NCBI GenBank assembly: GCA_030593785.1
Contig: JAUVGM010000197.1
Location: forward strand, 1 to 5,143
DNA from: Gammaproteobacteria bacterium
GTDB lineage: Bacteria; Pseudomonadota; Gammaproteobacteria; UBA6429; Thiohalophilaceae
Length of the DNA stretch: 5,143 nt
Direction of reading: 5' to 3'
Shown: positions 1 to 5,143 of the stretch, one piece after another
Layout of the letters: each line of letters starts with the position of its first letter
Position numbering within the stretch: the stretch's first letter is position 1
Position numbers and translations under genes: made by a program
Notes under the pieces: generated by a model
The model's input: the letters and a program-made list of their open reading frames with translations, nothing else
Told to the model about the DNA's origin: nothing
Databases searched by the model: none

Positions 1-648
1 TTAACATCTATCCGCGGCGCTATAAGTTTAGTTTTAAGTGGTGTGCTTAATGACTCACCCGAAAAGGCAAATGAATTGCTTGAAACCGCAGGCAGAAATA
101 CCGAACGGCTAATGCATTTAATTAATGACATTCTCGATATGCAAAAAATTGAAGCCGGTAAATTAGAGTATAGCTTCAGCCAAATCGATTTAATGGATGC
201 GATTGAAAAATCAATAACTGATAATCTCAGCTATGCAAAACAATACCATGTGAATATCCAGCTCGGTGCTACAGTCGAAAATACTATGGTTAAAGTAGAT
301 CCCCTGCGCTTAGCTCAAATCATGTCAAACCTGTTATCTAACGCAGCAAAATTTTCACATAAAAATAGCACCATTTTTATCCACACCAATATTGGAAATA
401 AAACTGCTAAAATATCCGTTGTTGATAGCGGAGAAGGTATCCCCGAAGAATACTTTGATAAAATTTTCCACAAATTCTCACAAAACGATGCCTCTACTAC
501 AAAAGAAAAAGGTGGGACTGGCCTGGGACTTGCGATCAGTAAACAAATGATCGAAGCAATGGGTGGGTCGATTGATTTTACATCTACATTAGGAAAAGGC
601 ACTTCATTTAATATCTACATTCCTATTGATAACACTTCTTCTACTTAA
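1..648 (+). CDS. Sensor histidine kinase, C-terminal part (5' end outside window)
   Basis: This is the catalytic end of a membrane or cytosolic two-component sensor kinase, which autophosphorylates a histidine and passes the phosphate to a response regulator. The reading frame is open from base 1, and the first residues (LTSIRGAISLVLSG) match the stretch just after the HELRTP H-box, so the phospho-accepting histidine should lie about six codons before the window. The rest of the HisKA dimerisation helices follows (LLETAGRNTERLMHLINDIL, then KIEAGK). A full HATPase_c domain comes next: N box near base 328 (SNLLSNAAKFS), G1 box at about base 424 (DSGEGIP), F box (FDKIFHKFSQ) and G2 box at about 511-530 (GGTGLGLAIS). 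The protein ends about 35 residues after G2, so there is no C-terminal receiver or Hpt domain. The sensing domain and the partner regulator are not visible. The start and total length are unknown. Confidence 0.95.
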   Translation, partial: LTSIRGAISLVLSGVLNDSPEKANELLETAGRNTERLMHLINDILDMQKIEAGKLEYSFSQIDLMDAIEKSITDNLSYAKQYHVNIQLGATVENTMVKVDPLRLAQIMSNLLSNAAKFSHKNSTIFIHTNIGNKTAKISVVDSGEGIPEEYFDKIFHKFSQNDASTTKEKGGTGLGLAISKQMIEAMGGSIDFTSTLGKGTSFNIYIPIDNTSST

Positions 649-680
649 ATATTATAATCAACTAATTCATTTTATAAGGT

Positions 681-685
681 AAGGA
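681..685 (+). promoter_or_regulatory. Ribosome binding site of the VOC-PCP_red gene
   Basis: AAGGA lies eight bases before the ATG at 694. It supports that start, and its spacing matches the site that decides the start of the DUF4279 gene downstream. Confidence 0.7.
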
Positions 686-693
686 ATCCATCT

Positions 694-1335
694 ATGTTTC
701 ACGGTATCAGTCATGTTGATTTACAAGCAGTCAATCTAAAACAAACCTGTCAGTTCTGGACGGATGTTATTGGCTTTTCTATTAAATCTCAGGGTGAGGG
801 ATTTGTTGAAATTGATTCTGGTAATGTTGCTATTCGATTAATCGAAGTTCCAGCAATCGAACAAACTGCAACCATTCGTATCACTGTCGCGGATGTAACC
901 AAAACCTACCAGCAATTATTAAAAGCGGGCGCCATTTCACGCTATGAGCCCATGAAAACACCCGATCTGGAAAAAATCGCCTGTGTCACTGATATTAATG
1001 GCCATTCTATTATTCTCTGGCGTGCACTATCTGAAGATGAATGGGATTTTGTCCCAGAACTTCCTAAAACAGGTGAGTGGTATCCAGATGCCGAAGAGCT
1101 TGTCGTCAACCTTCTCTCTCATGTGCCCGCTTTTTTCCGCATGCTGGCAAGACGAAAAGTCACACGTGTGGTTGAAGAACTAGCTAAACAAGACCAATCT
1201 GCCGTCACCCGGGAACATGTGATAAAAGGGTATATAACTTCTTCTGCTAAAGTCACTCGCTCACGGTTAATCGAACCACTAAAAGCAGAAGGCATTAATC
1301 CTGATGATTATCAGGCTGACTTTGATTATGAATAA
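694..1335 (+). CDS. VOC (glyoxalase/bleomycin-resistance-like) domain fused to PCP_red domain
   Basis: This is a soluble protein of 213 residues with two domains. Residues 1-110 form one VOC domain of two beta-alpha-beta-beta-beta modules: it opens FHGISHVDLQAVNL, has a FWTDVIGF helix, and closes with the typical DINGHSIIL strand. H7 and E51 sit where metal ligands are expected. The second-module positions look like non-ligands (around R63/T64 and W109), so classical metal-dependent glyoxalase chemistry is doubtful. Residues about 129-182 (W129, PDAEEL, HVPAFFRMLARRKVTRVVEELA, then VTREHVIKGYI) resemble PCP_red, the C-terminal domain of BchB/ChlB. A short acidic tail follows. The gene starts 45 bases after the histidine kinase, with a good ribosome binding site. 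Nothing suggests photosynthesis here, so the PCP_red part must do something else, perhaps tetrapyrrole or protein binding (inference). The VOC call is firm; the PCP_red call rests on motif memory. Confidence 0.85.
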   Translation: MFHGISHVDLQAVNLKQTCQFWTDVIGFSIKSQGEGFVEIDSGNVAIRLIEVPAIEQTATIRITVADVTKTYQQLLKAGAISRYEPMKTPDLEKIACVTDINGHSIILWRALSEDEWDFVPELPKTGEWYPDAEELVVNLLSHVPAFFRMLARRKVTRVVEELAKQDQSAVTREHVIKGYITSSAKVTRSRLIEPLKAEGINPDDYQADFDYE

Positions 1336-1408
1336 TATTTAAAACAACAGCCTCCTAATCGCACAACTGATTTTTCCAAGTATAACGGCATCTATTCGAC
1401 CTATACGT

Positions 1409-1414
1409 TATAAT
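1409..1414 (+). promoter_or_regulatory. Possible -10 box for the DUF4279 gene
   Basis: A perfect TATAAT lies 41 bases before the likely GTG start, in the 119-base gap after the VOC-PCP_red gene. No good TTGACA-like -35 is visible at 16-18 bases upstream (the sequence there is around CGGCAT). This may be an activator-dependent promoter or a chance match in AT-rich DNA. Confidence 0.35.
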
Positions 1415-1441
1415 CCTTGTTCATATTTACAGTTAATTAAT

Positions 1442-1446
1442 GAGGA
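1442..1446 (+). promoter_or_regulatory. Ribosome binding site that selects the GTG start of the DUF4279 gene
   Basis: GAGGA is followed by eight bases and then GTG at 1455. It overlaps the first codons of the longer ATG-initiated alternative (1440), which has only AT-rich sequence in front of it. Confidence 0.65.
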
Positions 1447-1454
1447 TATTATCC

Positions 1455-1871
1455 GTGGCATCTAATAAAGGACGGGCTTTCTTTGCACTGAGTGGTTATC
1501 ATTTTAATCCTGATGACGTTACTCGTGTTCTTGGGATAGAACCTACTTCAACTAATAATGCTGGTATGAGTGCAGGCATGGACAAACCGGTGATCAGTTC
1601 ATGGGAAATTTCGACGGAGACTATTACTGAAGAAGTTGATGTTTATAAGCTGACGGACATTATCTTAAAGCAGCTAGAACCCGTCAAGGAACAGATTCTA
1701 CAAATAAGTAAAAGCCATAATTTATCGCCAAGAATTGGCGTGGTGCTGACGCTATCGACTGATAAAGATGATACCTGTCCGGATGTAGGTTTCGGTGGCA
1801 GACTGGTTAAATTTTTAGCGGAAATTGGGGCGTTTATTAATATCGACTATAAGATTTCTGATCGGGTTTAA
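1455..1871 (+). CDS. DUF4279 domain-containing protein
   Basis: This is a small soluble protein with no established biochemical function. It resembles DUF4279: an opening FALSGYHFNPDDVTRVLGIEPT, a later ISSWEIST, and an alternating strand/helix region ending GGRLVKFLAEIGAFINIDYKI. The domain fills nearly the whole protein, as is usual for this family. An in-frame ATG at 1440 would give 143 residues, but no Shine-Dalgarno sequence precedes it. GAGGA at 1442-1446 lies inside that extension, exactly eight bases before the GTG at 1455, so GTG is the better start (138 residues, beginning ASNKGRAFF after the initiator). No signal peptide or membrane segment is seen. The gene is probably transcribed alone or with the VOC gene, and it converges on the HIT gene 45 bases away. 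Confidence 0.82.
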   Translation: MASNKGRAFFALSGYHFNPDDVTRVLGIEPTSTNNAGMSAGMDKPVISSWEISTETITEEVDVYKLTDIILKQLEPVKEQILQISKSHNLSPRIGVVLTLSTDKDDTCPDVGFGGRLVKFLAEIGAFINIDYKISDRV

Positions 1872-1916
1872 TATCCGCGGTGTTCTAAAATTTCAGTGTT
1901 TTAAAATTAAGCCTAA

Positions 1917-2306
1917 CTATTTTTTAAGATCGTGATAATTAGCTTTGTTCCTTAAAATCCATCGCACGCCGCCTCGAGGATCTTCAACATCACCTTTATA
2001 TCGTGGCATGACGTGCACGTGTAAATGCTGGACACTCTGTCCAGCAGCCTCACCAACATTAATCCCAATGTTGTAACCATCTGGTGAGAACTCTTCGTCT
2101 AAAACAATTTTAGCCTTCTGGATAGCTTTACCAATTGCCAGTAGTTCGTCTTCTGTGGCTTCAAAAAAAGAGGCAAAATGCCGTTTCGTAACAACCAGTG
2201 TATGGCCTGGCGTCGCGGGGTAAGTATCTATAAAAGTGAGCGTGTGTTCACATTCACCAATAAACCGCTCATCCCTGAAAGTGCAAAAAATACATTCGTC
2301 ATTCAT
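1917..2306 (-). CDS. HIT family nucleotide hydrolase/transferase
   Basis: This is a 129-residue histidine-triad protein of near-standard single-domain length. Such enzymes cleave or transfer nucleoside monophosphates from substrates such as AMP-lysine, aminoacyl-AMP, dinucleoside polyphosphates or APS through a nucleotidyl-histidine intermediate. The triad is HLHVHV at residues 94-99, and the middle histidine, H96, is the expected nucleophile. The N-terminal CIFC (C5, C8), with H43 and H94, forms the zinc site seen in many bacterial HIT proteins. Other family marks are FIDTYPATPGHTLVVTKRH, NIGINVGEAAGQSVQ and the closing GGVRWI..KANY. It follows the TPR gene by 25 bases on the same strand, so it is probably the last gene of that operon. 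Its upstream region is poor in Shine-Dalgarno sequence (a GAGG sits too far away, around 18 bases), so translation may depend on the upstream gene. The natural substrate cannot be read from the sequence. Confidence 0.95.
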   Translation of the reverse strand: MNDECIFCTFRDERFIGECEHTLTFIDTYPATPGHTLVVTKRHFASFFEATEDELLAIGKAIQKAKIVLDEEFSPDGYNIGINVGEAAGQSVQHLHVHVMPRYKGDVEDPRGGVRWILRNKANYHDLKK

Positions 2307-2331
2307 AATGATTAATAATTCACGCCTCAGT

Positions 2332-3339
2332 TTAATCTCGCGCCTTGCTCAACTGCTCTTCGCAATGCTTCAAACACAAAGGTTGAAGAGCGTGAGGGAA
2401 ACATTCGATAATCAATTCAAACTCATCGGCTGTTTCTTCCATAAGCGCTGCATCTTTTGTTAATTCAGCGTACACGCTATTTGCTGTCGCTTTGTTCACA
2501 CGAATTAACACGGCTAAGTGGAAAGGAAGCTGCTGCTCCATGCTAACGGTTAATGCCGTTTCATAAGCTCTGATCGCTTCTTCTATACGATCTGCATTTT
2601 CTTCTGATTCGCCCAAATGATGCAGCACTGCACCACGATTATTATGCGTTGCGGTTAGCTCTAATGCGTAAAGATCTGCATCAAGTTCTGCGAGTGCATT
2701 TTTATAGGAAACAACCGCTTTTTGAAAAGTGCGATTACCTTTAAGAAGACGGCCATAGGTATGAAAAGTTGTGCCAAGTTGTAACATTACTGTCGACCAC
2801 TCTTCTGGTGTTTCTTTTCGAGAGAATTCGAGTAATGCTTCGGTATAAGCATCAATAGCTTTGTTCATTAGTTTTGCGTCAGCTTCTTGTCGACCTAAGG
2901 CTTGAAGTGCTGTACCCAAATTTGTTTTCGATGCTGCCCATTCGAGCGGTGATTCTTCCTGGTTATAAATCTCTAATGCATGGTTAAAAGATTCAATCGA
3001 TAACTTATAAAGTTCTGCATCTTTTAATGACTGCCCCATTGCAGCAAGAATATTACCCAAGCTGTTGTGTGCTTGAGCCCAATCTAAAGGTGATTTATCG
3101 CGTAATTCATCCGTTAATAGCGCTTCGAAAGTCTCACGAGCCGTTTCGAAAATATTCGCGCTGTAACGGTGCTGTTCAAAATTACCGCGGGTATAAATAA
3201 AATTATCCATAGCGGTGCTGCGGTTATCTGCACTTGCACCCTCAGCGAGATCATCCGAAGCTAAGTTTTTGAAGTGCTCAACCGCTTTTTCCAGCGCCTT
3301 ATTGTCTGGGTAAAATATAGTGTTAGTTGAGAATTTCAT
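2332..3339 (-). CDS. TPR-type repeat protein with 47-residue units
   Basis: This is a 335-residue all-helical protein, probably a protein-protein interaction scaffold in the cytoplasm; no signal peptide or membrane helix is seen. From residue 83 it consists of five units of exactly 47 residues with no gaps (starting at 83, 130, 177, 224 and 271). The units follow a pattern of SPxxWA, then NxLGxxLxxLG, a variable linker, and AIxAYxxAL. The first three keep the Pro-x-x-Trp (P84/W87, P131/W134, P178/W181); the fourth and fifth are degenerate. This long TPR variant is known in many bacterial proteins, sometimes attached to effector domains, but none is attached here. The N-terminal 82 residues form a less regular helical lead-in (LEKAVEHFKNL), with a possible partial repeat near 60-80. 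The ATG overlaps the stop of the FKBP gene by one base (TAATG), so the two are translationally coupled. The partner is unknown. Confidence 0.9.
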   Translation of the reverse strand: MKFSTNTIFYPDNKALEKAVEHFKNLASDDLAEGASADNRSTAMDNFIYTRGNFEQHRYSANIFETARETFEALLTDELRDKSPLDWAQAHNSLGNILAAMGQSLKDAELYKLSIESFNHALEIYNQEESPLEWAASKTNLGTALQALGRQEADAKLMNKAIDAYTEALLEFSRKETPEEWSTVMLQLGTTFHTYGRLLKGNRTFQKAVVSYKNALAELDADLYALELTATHNNRGAVLHHLGESEENADRIEEAIRAYETALTVSMEQQLPFHLAVLIRVNKATANSVYAELTKDAALMEETADEFELIIECFPHALQPLCLKHCEEQLSKARD

Positions 3340-3839
3340 TAACTGAGAATATCTTCGAGATCTGGATCTGCGTCTACCGCACCACCAAGGTCAACTTCTT
3401 CATCTGTTGCGTCACGTACAGTTAATACTTCCAACACGAAAACAACGTCTCGACCACAAAGAGGATTATTTCCATCAACCGTTAATGTCTTGTCATCAAA
3501 GCGAGTGACGATAAAACTTTTCGGATCACCGTTTTCATTTTCCATGGTGATGGTCATACCGATTTCACGATATTCCTCTGGAACATTTTCGATGCTGTCG
3601 GTAAACACCAACGATTCATCTCTCTCACCATAGACCTTTTTCATATCAATCGGCACTTCGATAATATCGCCGACTTTTCTACCGTCGAGGTGTTTAGTCA
3701 CCTCTTCATTCATAACATCATTAATGCCATGAACATAACCGATGGGATAATCAACGGTCACAAGAACGTCACCCGTTTTTTCATCGATGACTTTATAATT
3801 TAGTTCAACGAACTTTTCTTTTTCAATTGTATCTGACAT
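3339..3839 (-). CDS. SlyD-like FKBP-type peptidyl-prolyl isomerase
   Basis: This is a 166-residue cytoplasmic FKBP of the SlyD kind, a folding helper that combines a prolyl isomerase domain with a chaperone insert. FKBP segments lie at about residues 9-69 and 120-144 (closing VDGNNPLCGRDVVFVLEVLT and VRDATDEE, as in SlyD). The insert-in-flap chaperone domain lies between them, introduced by KVYGERDESLVF. The YVHGIND segment and LDGRKVGD match the family. Two things are unusual: the stretch normally reading IPGLE is VMNEE here, and V27 appears to occupy the place of the usual active-site Asp, so isomerase activity may be weak. There is no His-rich metal-binding tail as in E. coli SlyD; the tail (145-166) is acidic and ends DPDLEDILS. 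No convincing Shine-Dalgarno sequence precedes the ATG. It is coupled to the TPR gene by the TAATG overlap and lies 67 bases after the small unknown gene. Confidence 0.9.
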   Translation of the reverse strand: MSDTIEKEKFVELNYKVIDEKTGDVLVTVDYPIGYVHGINDVMNEEVTKHLDGRKVGDIIEVPIDMKKVYGERDESLVFTDSIENVPEEYREIGMTITMENENGDPKSFIVTRFDDKTLTVDGNNPLCGRDVVFVLEVLTVRDATDEEVDLGGAVDADPDLEDILS

Positions 3840-3886
3840 AACGAGGGAAGCCTGTTTATAAATCTGTTTTAGAACGCGGTCTTGAG

Positions 3887-3912
3887 CTTAATCTTAGAAC
3901 TTAATCTTAAAA
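3887..3912. repeat. Tandem 13-base direct repeat, two copies
   Basis: Plus strand CTTAATCTTAGAA (3887-3899) is followed directly by CTTAATCTTAAAA (3900-3912), with 12 of 13 bases identical. The second copy covers the stop codon of the small minus-strand gene (3907-3909). It is probably a slippage duplication; no function is evident. Confidence 0.6.
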
Positions 3913-4257
3913 CAAGGTAGCACCGAAGATTTTTACTTTATCCTTTTCATAGCCCAGCACTAATCTGCCTAGCCATTCACCTTTATCCTTGCTGTTAATC
4001 TGCTTATATAAAACGCTAACATGCTCACCTCGACGAATCATGCCAAGATATTCATAATCATCAGATAGGTTTTTCGCCAGATCGCTTCTTGCAAACTGCT
4101 TACCCATCTCGATTTCATTCGCGCCCATTTGCATAGCCGTTGAGAAATTTCGGGTAAAGGCACCGTAGTTTCCTTCATTCGAGTATTTAACGAGATCAGC
4201 CCACATAGTGTGCGCGTGCTCTAAAATCTCTTCATCTGTGTTTTCAATAATATTCAT
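3907..4257 (-). CDS. Small conserved-looking protein of unknown function
   Basis: I do not recognise this protein with confidence. From the ATG at 4257 it has 116 residues; a GTG at 4272 would add five (MKNRI). The ATG is preferred because AGGTGA lies upstream of it, although at a longish 11 bases, whereas the GTG overlaps that element. The protein is soluble and mixed: an N-terminal helical half (EEILEHAHTMWADLVKYS, then YGAFTRNFSTAM) and a C-terminal half of apparent beta strands (YEYLGMIRRG, HVSVLYKQI, WLGRLVLGYE, DKVKIFGATLF). A helices-then-curved-sheet layout like this recalls NTF2-like/SnoaL-type folds, but that is a guess from secondary-structure pattern. No cysteines, signal peptide or membrane segment are seen. 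It is the first gene behind the aprA terminator, with a dyad in its leader, and may head the FKBP-TPR-HIT operon. Confidence 0.75.
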   Translation of the reverse strand: MNIIENTDEEILEHAHTMWADLVKYSNEGNYGAFTRNFSTAMQMGANEIEMGKQFARSDLAKNLSDDYEYLGMIRRGEHVSVLYKQINSKDKGEWLGRLVLGYEKDKVKIFGATLF

Positions 4258-4276
4258 AATTCGATTCTTCACCTAA

Positions 4277-4291
4277 AAATACTTAGTATTT
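4277..4291. promoter_or_regulatory. Operator-like 15-base dyad in the leader of the small gene
   Basis: AAATACT-T-AGTATTT is a perfect inverted repeat with 7-base arms around one base. It lies 20-34 bases upstream of the ATG at 4257, where a repressor site near a promoter would be expected. The surrounding DNA (4258-4330) is very AT-rich and holds several TATAAT-like strings, so the promoter itself cannot be pinned down. Confidence 0.4.
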
Positions 4292-4333
4292 ATATGGTTA
4301 TATAGTTTATTAAAGCGACATAGTATAAACCAT

Positions 4334-4369
4334 AAAAAAAGACCAACAAACAAGTTGTTGGCCTTTTTT
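4334..4369 (-). terminator. Intrinsic terminator of the apr operon
   Basis: Read on the minus strand, a run of A is followed by GGCCAACAA, a five-base loop and TTGTTGGTC, then a run of T (4340-4334). The nine-pair stem is continuous with one G-U pair in minus-strand RNA. In plus-strand RNA the same position would be an A-C mismatch, which favours the aprA direction. It lies about 75 bases after the aprA stop. No plus-strand gene ends nearby. Confidence 0.85.
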
Positions 4370-4375
4370 ATAAGC

Positions 4376-4440
4376 TAAATAAAGCTGGGGTTAATTATAA
4401 TCTAGTTAAACTAGAATCTAATTAACGATAACTTTATTTA
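4376..4440. repeat. 65-base interrupted palindrome just after aprA
   Basis: Three inverted-repeat arms share one centre at base 4408: an outer arm TAAATAAAG (4376-4384) with CTTTATTTA (4432-4440), a middle arm GTTAATTA (4390-4397) with TAATTAAC (4419-4426), and an inner arm TCTAGTT (4401-4407) with AACTAGA (4409-4415). By hand count, 26 of 32 opposing positions are Watson-Crick pairs. It starts three bases after the aprA stop codon and precedes the terminator hairpin. It could be an RNA stem protecting the aprA message, or a small dispersed repeat element. Confidence 0.7.
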
Positions 4441-4443
4441 CTC

Positions 4444-5143
4444 CTATTCATCATCAACTAAGTGATAAAGAGGTGCTTTTTCCATCGTGTACTCACCTGT
4501 TTCGCGATTACGATGAGAAACTGTCAATACATGCCAGTCCTTATCATCTAACTTCATCGCATCACCACGGTAGTAGTAACCAGGCCAGCGTGTTTCTTTA
4601 CGGAATAATGTATGTTGGAATACACTTTCTGAAGTAAGGAAACGATGCTTTAATTCCCATGCACGTAATAGTTCATGGATATCTTCTGCAGCAATCTTCT
4701 CTAAATCTTCACCGAAAACTTTCATTTTCTTAAGACCGATTTGAAGAAGCTTTTCGTTAGTCATGTAGTTAACACCAAAACCAGCACAATACTCATCCAT
4801 CATCTTCTGTAGGCGATCAAGACCTTGACGAGGGTTGATGTAGTTAGGATTAACAGAACCAGCAACGATTTCGTTACGGCCAACTGTATATGTTTCCATT
4901 GGCTTGTAGATCGTTGTTTTAAGATCTGCAACTTGCTTGTCAGAAACCATGATGCCAGCAGCTTTGCCGTCATCAATATACTTACAAGCAGCTTTAGCAG
5001 CCAAACGACCTTCAGTGAAAGAACCTGATGAGAATGCGTGTGGAGTACCACCTACCGCATCACCTGCACCAAATAAACCTTCAACTGTAGACATACGGTT
5101 ATAACCCCAGAAATATTCATCAGGAGAAACATCTTCAGGACCA
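4444..5143 (-). CDS. aprA: Adenylylsulfate reductase alpha subunit AprA, C-terminal part
   Basis: AprA is the FAD-containing catalytic subunit of the cytoplasmic AprAB enzyme, which interconverts APS with sulfite and AMP. In sulfur oxidisers it makes APS from sulfite, followed by ATP release through ATP sulfurylase. The frame is open to the window edge (entering with GPEDVSPDEYFWGYNR), so about 232 C-terminal residues are present and the N-terminal two thirds lie outside. The FAD-domain ending TVEGLFGAGDAVGGTPHAFS is followed by SGSFTEGRLAA; its His corresponds to a substrate-site histidine known in this family. The helical C-terminal domain includes QHTLFRKETRWPGYYYRGD, a hallmark of AprA, and ends TMEKAPLYHLVDDE. 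The stop is TAG, with an in-frame TAA two codons later. aprB, which normally precedes aprA, would lie beyond the right edge. A palindrome and a terminator follow, so aprA is the last gene of its operon. Confidence 0.97.
   Translation of the reverse strand, partial: GPEDVSPDEYFWGYNRMSTVEGLFGAGDAVGGTPHAFSSGSFTEGRLAAKAACKYIDDGKAAGIMVSDKQVADLKTTIYKPMETYTVGRNEIVAGSVNPNYINPRQGLDRLQKMMDEYCAGFGVNYMTNEKLLQIGLKKMKVFGEDLEKIAAEDIHELLRAWELKHRFLTSESVFQHTLFRKETRWPGYYYRGDAMKLDDKDWHVLTVSHRNRETGEYTMEKAPLYHLVDDE

Noticed and set aside
315..602. Minus-strand open frame of 95 codons
   Set aside because: It lies entirely opposite the HATPase_c domain of the histidine kinase, whose motifs are intact, and its translation has no recognisable domain.
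653..658. TATAAT just after the histidine kinase stop, as a promoter for the VOC gene
   Set aside because: The nearest -35-like string (TTGATA, 626-631) is 21 bases away, too far, and the region is AT-rich. Read-through from the kinase gene is as likely.
983..1183. Plus-strand open frame of 66 codons inside the VOC-PCP_red gene
   Set aside because: It overlaps a well-supported gene in another frame and shows no ribosome binding site or family resemblance.
1872..1916. A two-way terminator between the converging DUF4279 and HIT genes
   Set aside because: Only weak AATTT/AAATT pairing is present, without a GC-containing stem followed by a T run, so it cannot be supported.
2236..2463. Plus-strand open frame opposite the HIT and TPR genes
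   Set aside because: Both genes on the other strand have clear family motifs; this frame spans their junction and is a shadow.
3840..3906. A separate promoter for the FKBP-TPR-HIT genes
   Set aside because: No pair of boxes with plausible spacing was found on the minus strand; the gap mainly holds the tandem repeat.
4800..5051. Open frames of 83 codons (minus) and 67 codons (plus) within aprA
   Set aside because: AprA motifs are continuous through this stretch in the main frame, so these are shadows.
1..5143. tRNA, rRNA, CRISPR array, insertion sequence or attachment site
   Set aside because: No cloverleaf, rRNA-like stretch, regularly spaced repeats or transposase frame was seen; the window is nearly filled by recognisable genes.

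Overview
The window looks like the chromosome of a moderately AT-rich, sulfur-oxidising proteobacterium, most likely gammaproteobacterial. The strongest marker is the C-terminal third of adenylylsulfate (APS) reductase alpha subunit AprA at the right edge. In sulfur oxidisers this enzyme runs in the sulfite + AMP to APS direction; in sulfate reducers it runs the other way. The oxidiser reading is inferred from the accompanying genes and the style of the AprA sequence. No dsr, sat or aprB gene lies inside the window to confirm it.

Left part, plus strand (1-1871): the 3' end of a sensor histidine kinase (HisKA end plus complete HATPase_c); a two-domain protein joining a VOC/glyoxalase-like domain to a PCP_red domain, the small domain otherwise known from the end of the BchB/ChlB subunit of dark-operative protochlorophyllide reductase; and a DUF4279 protein whose ribosome binding site points to a GTG start. 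A consensus-like -10 box precedes the DUF4279 gene.

Middle and right, minus strand (1917-4257): reading leftward, a small protein of unknown function, a SlyD-like FKBP, a TPR-type protein built of 47-residue repeats, and a HIT-family nucleotide hydrolase/transferase. The FKBP and TPR genes overlap by one base (TAATG) and the HIT start is 25 bases after the TPR stop, so at least these three look co-transcribed. This cluster converges on the DUF4279 gene, with only 45 bases between the two stops.

Right edge, minus strand (4444-5143): aprA, running in from beyond the window. It is followed by a 65-base interrupted palindrome that starts three bases after the stop codon, then by an intrinsic terminator whose pairing is better in the aprA direction. 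The small-gene cluster is therefore probably a separate unit behind the apr operon. A 15-base dyad just upstream of its first gene may be an operator.

The main points of interest are the VOC-PCP_red fusion, the chaperone/TPR/HIT cluster directly behind an APS reductase operon (HIT enzymes are known to accept APS), an FKBP that seems to lack a usual active-site acid, and the large palindrome in the aprA 3' region.
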